A stretch of 8,524 nt of DNA from UBA1822 sp963634795 (GTDB taxonomy: Bacteria > Bacillota > Negativicutes > Veillonellales > Dialisteraceae). Shown piece by piece: positions 1 to 5,102 of the stretch. Position 1 is the first letter of the stretch. The number at the start of each line of letters is the position of its first letter. The notes under the pieces were generated by a model that did no database searches, had not been told where the DNA came from, and saw only the letters and a list, made by a program, of their open reading frames with translations. The position numbers and the translations under genes were made by a program. Where the stretch lies: the NCBI GenBank assembly GCA_963634795.1, contig CAVHDO010000068.1, positions 1 to 8,524 of the forward strand. The letters are read 5' to 3'.

Positions 1-53
1 TCTCTGCTCTCTGCTCTCTGCTCTCTGCTCTCTGCTCTCTGCTCTCTGCTCTC
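1..53. repeat. 7-bp tandem repeat (TCTCTGC)n at the left edge
   Basis: Seen: about seven and a half consecutive copies of TCTCTGC, running off the left end of the window, so the true length is unknown. Read on the minus strand the unit is AGAGAGC or AGCAGAG, which shares the AG start and 7-bp period of the arrays near 2003, 6402 and 7833. On the minus strand the bases just before the array (GGCAGAATTA...) weakly resemble the GGCAGGATTA that precedes an array near 7996. That link is tentative. Confidence 0.9.
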
Positions 54-182
54 TGAGAGATTGTAATTCTGCCATTGCACCCCTGCAACCCCTTTTCTCA
101 AAATTTTCAGAAAAATTCTTCTGCTACAAAATTTCCCCCATTATATACCAAATCCCCAAAACGCGCTCCCTTTCACTGGTAT

Positions 183-210
183 CCGTTGGCCGTTATCCGT
201 TAACCGCTCC
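183..210. repeat. 7-bp repeat, CCGTTNN units
   Basis: Seen: CCGTTGG, CCGTTAT and CCGTTAA followed by a diverged CCGCTCC, all in register at 7 bp. On the minus strand the units read AACGGNN. They are preceded there by GCTTTTCTCAGACAATGAGG, which loosely resembles the head that precedes the heptamer arrays elsewhere. The array is short and degenerate, so family membership is likely but not certain. Confidence 0.6.
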
Positions 211-220
211 TCATTGTCTG

Positions 221-400
221 AGAAAAGCTTAAAAAGGCTTGATGGTCTCGGCGATATACTTTTTTCTTCCTTTTCCGTTCTTGCCTTTCGTCCAAGAATT
301 GAGAAAGCTTGAGAAAGCTTGAAAATGCTTGAAAAGGCTTGAGAAGGCTTGAGAAGGCTTGAGAAAGCTTGAGAAAGCTTGAAAAGGCTTGAGAATGCTT
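221..400. repeat. Phased 10-bp tandem repeat, GARAADGCTT
   Basis: Seen: ten uninterrupted 10-bp units fill 301-400 exactly (for example GAGAAAGCTT, GAAAAGGCTT, GAGAATGCTT), and two more related units lie at 221-240. Four of the units in 301-400 contain the HindIII hexamer AAGCTT. The period is close to one DNA helical turn and each unit has an A-rich half, so intrinsic curvature is possible (inference). The spacer at 241-300, read on the minus strand, resembles the spacer of the 78-bp repeats at 459-713, including AAAAGTA, then CGCCGA, then CAAGCCTTTT. The two repeat tracts are therefore one family in opposite orientations. Confidence 0.9.
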
Positions 401-458
401 GAGAATAGCGATGAAATTCTTTTGCGCCATTCCCCATTCTTATCTTTCCGCCGAAGGC

Positions 459-713
459 CCAAAAGTCCCGCGCCGAAACATCAAGCCCTTTCAAGCCTTT
501 TCAAGCCCGTCAGCAAAAACAAATCAACGAAAAGAACACCAAATATCCGCGCCGAAACCACAAGCCTTTTCAATCCTTTCAAGCCCGACATCAAGAGTCA
601 AGCAAAGCAAAGAACACCAAAAGCCCCGCACCGAAACCACAAGCCTTTTCAATCCTTTCAAGCCTGACTCAAACGCCAAGCAAAGAAAAGTAAACCAAAA
701 GTACCGCGCCGTC
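459..713 (+). repeat. 78-80-bp tandem repeat, three copies plus a partial
   Basis: Seen: copies begin at 459, 539 and 617 (80, 78 and 78 bp), and a partial fourth starts at 695. Each copy starts with CCAAAAG or CCAAATA, then CCGCGCCGAAAC or a close variant, then two or three decamers of the AAGCCTTTTC type, then an A-rich stretch (CAAGCAAAGAAAAG in the last full copy). The decamers are the reverse complement of those at 301-400. Translated, the repeat gives a 258-residue open frame starting at 399, which I regard as spurious. Confidence 0.85.
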
Positions 714-731
714 AGGCGCATAATTCCACAC

Positions 732-776
732 AAAAAAGAGCCGAGAAAAAATGAAAACCATTTTTCTCGGCTCTTT
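732..776 (-). terminator. Rho-independent terminator of the DUF2922-DUF1659 operon
   Basis: A 16-bp stem (735-750 with 761-776) contains GAGCCGAGAAAAA and its complement, with a 10-nt loop. On the minus strand it is followed by a run of T residues. It lies 7 bp past the DUF1659 stop codon, which suits an intrinsic terminator. Confidence 0.9.
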
Positions 777-782
777 CCCTTC

Positions 783-989
783 TTACTCTGCAAGAGAATA
801 CATTTCATTCACTTTGTATCCTTTCGCTGTCCGGGTCTGCAAACTTGCAATCGCTTTCCCTGCCGCGAGCAATTCGTCGTCGCCCGCGATCGTCGCGATT
901 TTCTGAAAGTTGAGATTGGCGGTGTTTCCCGCATCATCTTTCGAAACCACGACGACGAGTTTCACATCGATCTTCGTCTTGGTAGCCAT
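783..989 (-). CDS. DUF1659 family small protein
   Basis: A 68-residue protein starting MATKTKIDVKLVVVV. Length, the N-terminal strand-forming run of valines, a GNTANLNFQKIATIAGDDEL segment and a helical middle (LLAAGKAIASLQ) fit DUF1659, a family of about 70 residues common in Firmicutes with no established function. The start is well set by AAGGAGGTGAT seven nucleotides before the ATG. It lies 38 bp behind the DUF2922 gene and directly before a terminator, so the two are almost certainly one transcript. No signal peptide or membrane segment is visible, so it is probably cytoplasmic. The assignment is by recognition of family features, not by a search. Confidence 0.8.
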   Translation of the reverse strand: MATKTKIDVKLVVVVSKDDAGNTANLNFQKIATIAGDDELLAAGKAIASLQTRTAKGYKVNEMYSLAE

Positions 990-1027
990 CGTATCACCTC
1001 CTTTCCTTTTTACAAAATACTCCCATC

Positions 1028-1240
1028 TCAGGCGTCAATCGGGGTCTCGGTCGTCTCGACGTACTTCGCTTCTTTGAGACTTTGGATGGCGCTACCGGCG
1101 GCATTGACGAAGACGGGAATCATATCGCCCGCCGCTTGCTGGACGGTCGCCAGAGTGAGTCCTTCGACCGGATAATCCAGAGAGAGACTGGACGTCTTGC
1201 CGTCTTCCGCCATAAAGGTCAGCTGCAATTTCTTGCTCAT
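1028..1240 (-). CDS. DUF2922 family small protein
   Basis: A 70-residue protein starting MSKKLQLTFMAEDGKTSSLS. The pattern of a beta-rich N-terminus with a D/G turn, then SLDYPVEGLT, then a helix (LATVQQAAGDMI) and a C-terminal AxxSLKEAKYVETT is typical of DUF2922. Members are usually found next to DUF1659, as here. The function is unknown. The internal ATG at 1240 is preferred over an upstream ATG at 1321 because AAGGAGGTGA sits eight nucleotides before it. The family often also occurs beside a short YvrJ-type membrane peptide; none fits in the gaps here. I see no clear promoter in the 89 bp before it, so it may be read through from the sigma-like gene. Confidence 0.8.
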   Translation of the reverse strand: MSKKLQLTFMAEDGKTSSLSLDYPVEGLTLATVQQAAGDMIPVFVNAAGSAIQSLKEAKYVETTETPIDA

Positions 1241-1289
1241 ACATTTCACCTCCTTTCCGGGGTCTTGCCCCTTACACCTTACATAGGAC

Positions 1290-1316
1290 ATTTCTTCCCA
1301 AAATCGGAAAAGAAAT
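1290..1316. promoter_or_regulatory. Inverted repeat upstream of the DUF2922 gene
   Basis: ATTTCTTCCC (1290-1299) faces GGAAAAGAAAT (1306-1316), an imperfect palindrome in the gap between the sigma-like gene and the DUF2922 gene. It could be an operator or a short RNA hairpin. No T-run follows, so it is not a standard terminator. The role is inference only. Confidence 0.35.
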
Positions 1317-1329
1317 ATCAAAACAGTTT

Positions 1330-1821
1330 CTAAGCGGAGACATTCGCCAGAAAATCTTTCATTCGCAAAAGAGCGGCGCCCTTTCGATAGCGAACGCCTC
1401 TTTCGCTCATCCCCATCCTCTTGGCAATTTCGGAAACGGGGCGTCCGTCCGCCACGAGGGAAAGTATCTCTCTATCTTTTTCCGAAAGATCGGCCAGCGC
1501 TTTTCGCACGGCGGCCACGCTTTCCTTCTTTTCAACCTCTTCAGCGACGTCCATGTCCGCTGGGATTTCCCATGCGTATTCATCACGCCCCCATTCCAGA
1601 GAAAAAGGAGTCTCGTGCCGTTCTTCCCGTTTCGCCTCGCGCCAAAGGGGACGCATATACGCATCGTATACCTCTTTTGTCACGGGGACGAAGATTCCCC
1701 GCGTACGCCGGTTTCCGATTTTCATCGGCGTCAATTCTTTTCGGGAAATGCCGAAATCGGCGGCGACCTCGGCGGTCATTTCCATCGGAATCTTATATTG
1801 TCTTTCTTCTTTTCTTTCCAT
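1330..1821 (-). CDS. Sigma-70 region-4-like (helix-turn-helix) protein
   Basis: A 163-residue protein. Residues about 105-155 form a sigma-70 region-4-like unit: VRKALADLSEKDREILSLVA, then an HTH at about 129-150 (VSEIAKRMGMSERGVRYRKG). No region 2 is present, so it is not a complete sigma factor. It may be half of a split sigma or a DNA-binding regulator. Residues 44-70 (FVPVTKEVYDAYMRPLWREA) resemble the N-terminal segment of small sigma-like proteins of clostridial mobile elements and phages. The ATG at 1821 has AAAGGA seven nucleotides upstream. An in-frame GTG at 1848 with a better AAGGAG at seven nucleotides is a real alternative and would give 172 residues. The DUF2922 and DUF1659 genes follow on the same strand, so it may control them. 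Confidence 0.75.
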   Translation of the reverse strand: MERKEERQYKIPMEMTAEVAADFGISRKELTPMKIGNRRTRGIFVPVTKEVYDAYMRPLWREAKREERHETPFSLEWGRDEYAWEIPADMDVAEEVEKKESVAAVRKALADLSEKDREILSLVADGRPVSEIAKRMGMSERGVRYRKGAALLRMKDFLANVSA

Positions 1822-1848
1822 GTCTTTGTCCTTTCGGCCAAAGTCCAC

Positions 1849-1891
1849 GGCAGGTCTCCTTGCCAAAGAAATGCACACGAAAGCAAGGAGA
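1849..1891 (-). promoter_or_regulatory. Leader hairpin that can hide a Shine-Dalgarno sequence
   Basis: On the minus strand TCTCCTTGC (1891-1883) and GCAAGGAGA (1863-1855) are perfect complements, giving a 9-bp stem with a 19-nt loop. The 3' arm contains the AAGGAG that precedes the in-frame GTG at 1848 of the sigma-like gene. If the RNA folds this way, initiation at the GTG would be occluded while the ATG at 1821 stays accessible. The pairing is seen; the regulatory role is inference. Confidence 0.45.
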
Positions 1892-1996
1892 GAATGTATC
1901 TCTTTCCCTTTTTTCGGAAAAAGAAATGCATCTATATCTCCTGCCATGATGTACACTTTGGCAATAGTATGTGAAATTAATGAAACGGAGGGGACT

Positions 1997-2159
1997 GGGG
2001 GAAGTACACAGTACACAGTGCACAGTGCACAGTACACAGGGGGGCGTGCTCGGCTGTTTCGGCCAGACGGGGTAGAGACGTCTGACCATCTGACGTCTCC
2101 ATCTTGCCTGACAAAACAGCTCAGCACGCCAACCTATGCACTGCGTACTGCTTTCCCCC
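1997..2159. repeat. Composite repeat element I: large imperfect palindrome with heptamer array
   Basis: Both ends carry the same motif in opposite orientation (GGGGG at 1997, CCCCC at 2155-2159). Moving inwards, both arms contain AGTRCAC-type heptamers (five perfect-length units at 2003-2037 on the left, a degraded pair at about 2134-2150 on the right). Next comes GGCGTGCT, then a GCTGTTT core, then GACGTC (2077-2082 and 2092-2097) around the centre TGACCATCT. The right arm read on the minus strand matches element II (6392) and element III (7801). No transposase is present. It fits a non-autonomous miniature element or a structured intergenic repeat. Confidence 0.8.
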
Positions 2160-2162
2160 AAC

Positions 2163-2207
2163 AAAAAAGCCGGAGTCACGGAAGATATTTCTTCTCGTGG
2201 CTCCGGC
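2163..2207 (-). terminator. Rho-independent terminator of the 68-residue gene
   Basis: A 12-bp GC-rich stem, GCCGGAGTCACG (2169-2180) with CGTGGCTCCGGC (2196-2207), has one G-T pair and a 15-nt loop. On the minus strand it is followed directly by six T residues. It lies 45 bp after the stop codon of the gene at 2252-2458. Confidence 0.9.
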
Positions 2208-2251
2208 CTACGGTACCTCTTTCGGGTCCTTGCTCGGTAACCTATTTCTGA

Positions 2252-2458
2252 TTAATTTATTGTTTCTTTTAATGCCGCTTCGGCGTCTCGAATGACGGAT
2301 AAAGGTGTCTTGATGTAGCGATGTCCTTGCTTCACTTCCAAATAATGCTCCTGTCCGTCCGGATCCCATTTGCAAATCGCAGTCTTGCAAAGGCGACCTC
2401 TTTCGTCACTGCCATAAATGGGGATTTCTCTGATTTTGTTTCTCGTCGTTTCCTGCAT
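2252..2458 (-). CDS. Hypothetical 68-residue protein
   Basis: I do not recognise the family. The protein starts MQETTRNKIREIPIYGSDE and is hydrophilic and charged, with no signal peptide or membrane segment. It has two cysteines in a short CKTAICKW stretch (about residues 24-31), followed by DPDGQEHYLEVKQGHRYIK and a C-terminal helix (SVIRDAEAALKETIN). The middle reads like a small beta-hairpin fold, but that is a guess. It is a stand-alone transcription unit with a near-consensus promoter (2542-2570), a leader of roughly 75 nt and a terminator, which argues that it is real. The ribosome binding site is weak: AAGGT lies 13 nt before the ATG. No better in-frame ATG or GTG exists before the upstream stop. 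Confidence 0.65.
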   Translation of the reverse strand: MQETTRNKIREIPIYGSDERGRLCKTAICKWDPDGQEHYLEVKQGHRYIKTPLSVIRDAEAALKETIN

Positions 2459-2541
2459 TTGTCGTCTGTTTACCTTATTCCCAATCGTTCCTTTCTGCCC
2501 TACTGTACCTGTTTTCCTATTTTCATATCCGGGGTGCTTCT

Positions 2542-2570
2542 ACTATACACGCTCTTCCTTTGCACGTCAA
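2542..2570 (-). promoter_or_regulatory. Sigma-A-type promoter for the 68-residue gene
   Basis: On the minus strand TTGACG (2570-2565), a 17-bp spacer and TATAGT (2547-2542). Transcription would start near 2535, giving a leader of roughly 75 nt before the ATG at 2458. Confidence 0.8.
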
Positions 2571-2636
2571 GAGACGAAATCATTGGAAATGTAACGTCGT
2601 CTGCCGCCCTCGGATTTTAGAAAACGCCGCCAATTC

Positions 2637-2665
2637 TTGACACAAATTTTCAATTTTCATATACT
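2637..2665 (+). promoter_or_regulatory. Sigma-A-type promoter for the B3/B4-exonuclease operon
   Basis: TTGACA (2637-2642), a 17-bp A/T-rich spacer and TATACT (2660-2665). It lies 36 bp before the ATG at 2702, which has AGGAGG four to five bases upstream. It is divergent from the promoter at 2542-2570. Confidence 0.88.
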
Positions 2666-2701
2666 GGTACCGATAAGAAATGAAATCATTGAGGAGGTCC
2701 C

Positions 2702-3460
2702 ATGAAAATCAATGTGAGCCCGGAAATTTTTGAACGATTTTCGGATTTGGAAATCGGTCTCGTCTCCATGCGAGGACTCGATAATTTAGGCGTCGATCGT
2801 GACATCGAGGCGTATTTCCATCATGTCCTTTTAGAAGCCGGATTGCTTCTCCGCCTAAAACCCGTCGAAAAGGATCCTTCCATTTTATTGCTACGGGAAA
2901 AACTTTCGCAGATGAACGCGCCGGACGCCCGCTCTTCTGTGGAAACCTTGCTTTTGGAATTTGCGGAAGGAATCGAGCGGGAAAAAACAGCGGAGGAAAC
3001 ATTCGCTCCGGGGAAAACCGCGGGACTCATCGGCCTCACCGCCCTTCCCCGCGAAAATCCCGTATCGGATCTCGTCCGCGCCGCGTCGCTGGAAGCGCGC
3101 CTTCCGATCTTGGCCTTTGACGTGAAAGATCGCCAAGCACTTTCCCTTCGCGAAGCCAAAAACGGAGACACATTTCAAAATGCGGACGGCTTGGCGCAGC
3201 CCGTTCCCGAAAAAGAACCCGTCTGGGCATGGGGCACCGCGGTCTCCGTGCGCCAAATCTTCTGCGACCAAGGAAAAACGGCCGCCGTGACAAAAGAGAC
3301 CAGAGATTTGATTTTGGCCGTTCCTTGCTTTGCCTCAAGCCGCCGCCGCGCCATGTCCGTCCGAAATGAGCTGGCGCGTCGCCTTCTGGATTCTTTCGGG
3401 CGCGATACGGAAACCGGGTGGCTCTCGAAAACCGCGCCAGAATTTGTTTCCGAAACATAA
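2702..3460 (+). CDS. B3/B4 domain protein (PheT-editing-like, stand-alone)
   Basis: A 252-residue protein. The N-terminus (INVSPEIFERFSDLEIGLVS, then MRGLDN) and the middle (ENPVSDLVRAASLEARLPIL at 118-137, then the turn GDTFQNADG near 155-163, EPVWAWGTAVSVRQIF at about 172-187, and TKETRDLILAV at 197-207) follow the pattern of stand-alone B3/B4 domain proteins. In the phenylalanyl-tRNA synthetase beta subunit this domain hydrolyses mischarged Tyr-tRNA-Phe. Free-standing versions have no settled function, and trans-editing is only a possibility. No tRNA synthetase catalytic or anticodon-binding parts are present. The gene begins an operon behind a strong promoter, and the exonuclease gene follows after 6 bp. 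No membrane or export signal is seen, so it is probably cytoplasmic. Confidence 0.78.
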   Translation: MKINVSPEIFERFSDLEIGLVSMRGLDNLGVDRDIEAYFHHVLLEAGLLLRLKPVEKDPSILLLREKLSQMNAPDARSSVETLLLEFAEGIEREKTAEETFAPGKTAGLIGLTALPRENPVSDLVRAASLEARLPILAFDVKDRQALSLREAKNGDTFQNADGLAQPVPEKEPVWAWGTAVSVRQIFCDQGKTAAVTKETRDLILAVPCFASSRRRAMSVRNELARRLLDSFGRDTETGWLSKTAPEFVSET

Positions 3461-3466
3461 AGCATC

Positions 3467-4045
3467 ATGAAATATACCGCCATCGATTTTGAAACCGCCA
3501 ATTCCACACGCGCCAGCGCCTGCGCGCTTGGCATCGTCGTCTCCGACGGCGTCGGCGTCGCCAAAAGTTGGTATCGTCTCATCCACCCGCCGGAAATGCG
3601 CTTCGATCCGAATTGCGTCCGCGTGAACAACATTCTGCCGGATATGGTGGAAAACGAGCCGGAATTCCCCGCGTTTTATCCAGAGATTTCTTCGTTTTTA
3701 GAAGGCGCTATCGTCTTTGCGCACAACGCCGCTTTCGACGTATCTGTCTTGGCCGCCATGTTGGATTATTACCATCTTCCTCGTCCGCATTTTCAATATG
3801 CCTGTACGGTGAAACTTTCGCGCGCGCTGTGGCCAGATATGGTCAATCACAAGCTGAATACCGTAGCGGGCAACCTAGGCTTCCGCTTCCAACATCATCA
3901 AGCGCTGGCCGATGCAGCAGCCTGCGCGCATATCGTCGGCTGCGCGCTCCGCGAAACCGGCGCCAAAGATGCGGAAACACTCCTGCAAATCTGCGGACAG
4001 CCCCTTTCCCCCTTTACCGATCCGAGCAAGAAAAAAACGCCATAG
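3467..4045 (+). CDS. DEDDh-family 3'-5' exonuclease (DnaQ-like)
   Basis: A 192-residue protein with the full DEDDh set. Motif I is AIDFETAN with D7 and E9, motif II is FAHNAAFDVSVL with D91, and motif III is HQALADA with H144 and D149 in the H-x4-D spacing. It should remove nucleotides from 3' ends with two metal ions. The nearest relatives are the small stand-alone exonucleases similar to the DNA polymerase III epsilon subunit, with no polymerase attached. The ATG lies 6 bp after the stop of the B3/B4 gene and has no clear ribosome binding site, which suggests translational coupling. The last codons (KKKTP) overlap the antisense terminator of the convergent WYL operon. DNA versus RNA substrate cannot be told from the sequence. 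Confidence 0.88.
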   Translation: MKYTAIDFETANSTRASACALGIVVSDGVGVAKSWYRLIHPPEMRFDPNCVRVNNILPDMVENEPEFPAFYPEISSFLEGAIVFAHNAAFDVSVLAAMLDYYHLPRPHFQYACTVKLSRALWPDMVNHKLNTVAGNLGFRFQHHQALADAAACAHIVGCALRETGAKDAETLLQICGQPLSPFTDPSKKKTP

Positions 4046-4080
4046 GACACTCTCAACGATACGAAAATGTCCTCCGGCGT
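4031..4080 (-). terminator. Terminator of the WYL operon, overlapping the exonuclease 3' end
   Basis: ACGCC-AT-AGGACA (4037-4049) pairs with TGTCCT-CC-GGCGT (4068-4080) around a 2x2 internal loop. On the minus strand seven T residues follow (4037-4031). There is no T-run on the plus side, so it should stop the minus-strand WYL transcript. It lies inside the end of the convergent exonuclease gene. Confidence 0.7.
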
Positions 4081-4166
4081 AATCAAAAATTCAAAAAACG
4101 ATCTCCCATGAATGCGCGACGATTCCGGCGATTTGGATCCTATTTCAAAATTCGAATCGGCCTCTC

Positions 4167-5102
4167 TCATTCGCCGTCCCGTTTCATTTCCATCAGCGTG
4201 ATTTGCTTTTGCAGTCGCGCTTTTAATTTGCTCCGCATCGTCTCCGGCGCGAGGATTTTGAGGAAGGGGCCGAAAGACAGGATGCGGATGAGAATTTCCG
4301 TCTCATCTTCCCGGTCGTAATACAGCGTCATCTGCCAGCGATTCCCTTCGGCGGCCGTCGTTTCCTTTTTCAAATCCGAGAAATGGAGCAGCGCGCGCTC
4401 GAGGCTGTTTCTTTCATTTTCGATGGCAAGGACAATCGTCTCTTCTTTTTCCGTATCGGAAACGGCTTCGGCGGGAAGATCCGTCACGACGACGGAAACG
4501 AGGCCGGCGGCATTCACCGTGGAAAGAAAATCTTCGTGCGCGAAACGAAAACGAAACGCGTCGTCTTTGGCGGAATATTCGACGGAAAGGACGGTGCCGG
4601 TGTGTGTGACGGCCTCCTTCTTCGCGCGCGGGCGATACGTGACGGTCGCCTGTTTCTTTTCACGGAGTGCGGTCAGCATGGCGGCAAAATTTTCCCGATA
4701 CCCTGCCGCCCCGAAAGGATCGCCGTCGGCGTGGCAATCGTAATACACCAAATCGCGCGCCGTCCAAAGGGGCTCTGCATCCGAAAGCGAGGTGGCGAGC
4801 GCGGATTCCGTTTCCGCATCCAAAAACAAGGTGAATCGCGGATCGGAAAGTGCGGCTTTCAGAAACGCGCGCTCGATGGCCGTGACGGGAAGCGGCGGCG
4901 TGTGCGAAAGGACGCTCTTTCCCTCGGAGAGAAGCGGCCATTCGCCGCGCAGTTTCTCCGGAATTACCGTGCTCGTCTCCGCAAAGCCCTCTTCGCGAAT
5001 GAGCGCGTAGAGCTCGCTTTGCGCGACGGGTTTTTCGGCCGCCGCCGTGAGAAGCCTGGCCAAAATGCGCCAATAAGCATTGTGAATTTCATGAAAAATC
5101 AT
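4167..5102 (-). CDS. WYL-domain protein, second of a pair
   Basis: A 311-residue protein starting MIFHEIHNAYWRI. Residues 1-80 are mainly helical, and a canonical winged HTH is not obvious. Residues about 140-210 (ATVTYRPRAKKEAVTHTGTV and FRFRFAHEDF) form a diverged WYL-type ligand-binding core. Residues about 222-305 (IVLAIENERNSLERALLHFS, WQMTLYYDRED, ILIRILSFGPFLKILAP, then MRSKLKARLQKQ) match the WCX extension that follows WYL domains. WYL proteins are usually transcription regulators that sense nucleic acid or small ligands. The start is the ATG overlapping the upstream stop as ATGA, so translation is coupled. A longer frame reaching 5423 is a shadow of the upstream gene. It probably acts as a hetero-partner of the first WYL protein. 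Confidence 0.78.
   Translation of the reverse strand: MIFHEIHNAYWRILARLLTAAAEKPVAQSELYALIREEGFAETSTVIPEKLRGEWPLLSEGKSVLSHTPPLPVTAIERAFLKAALSDPRFTLFLDAETESALATSLSDAEPLWTARDLVYYDCHADGDPFGAAGYRENFAAMLTALREKKQATVTYRPRAKKEAVTHTGTVLSVEYSAKDDAFRFRFAHEDFLSTVNAAGLVSVVVTDLPAEAVSDTEKEETIVLAIENERNSLERALLHFSDLKKETTAAEGNRWQMTLYYDREDETEILIRILSFGPFLKILAPETMRSKLKARLQKQITLMEMKRDGE

Larger units (their letters stand above)
54..734. other. Gene-free intergenic region built of repeats
   Basis: No convincing gene lies here. Open frames exist on both strands, but they consist of translated tandem repeats, and the 10-bp array is open in all three minus-strand frames, as a period not divisible by three predicts. None has a good ribosome binding site. 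Positions 54-182 and 401-458 show no structure I can name. The rest is covered by the repeat entries. Confidence 0.75.

Noticed and set aside
141..494. Minus-strand open frames with QAFSSLLKPS-type repeats
   Set aside because: The 10-bp repeat is open in all three minus frames and gives the same peptide in each, so the open frames are by-products of the repeat. There is no good ribosome binding site.
399..1175. 258-codon open frame on the plus strand
   Set aside because: Its first third is translated 78-bp repeat, it crosses a terminator, and it runs antisense through the DUF1659 gene and into the DUF2922 gene, both of which have excellent ribosome binding sites.
1822..2127. 102-codon N-terminal extension of the sigma-like gene
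   Set aside because: Much of it translates element I and its heptamers. The ATGs at 2127 and 1947 lack ribosome binding sites, whereas 1821 and 1848 have them.
3898..4170. 90-codon minus-strand frame whose ATG overlaps the second WYL stop (ATGA)
   Set aside because: The overlap looks like coupling, but more than half of the frame is antisense to the exonuclease and it reads through the terminator. No family is recognisable. Conservation in relatives would reopen it.
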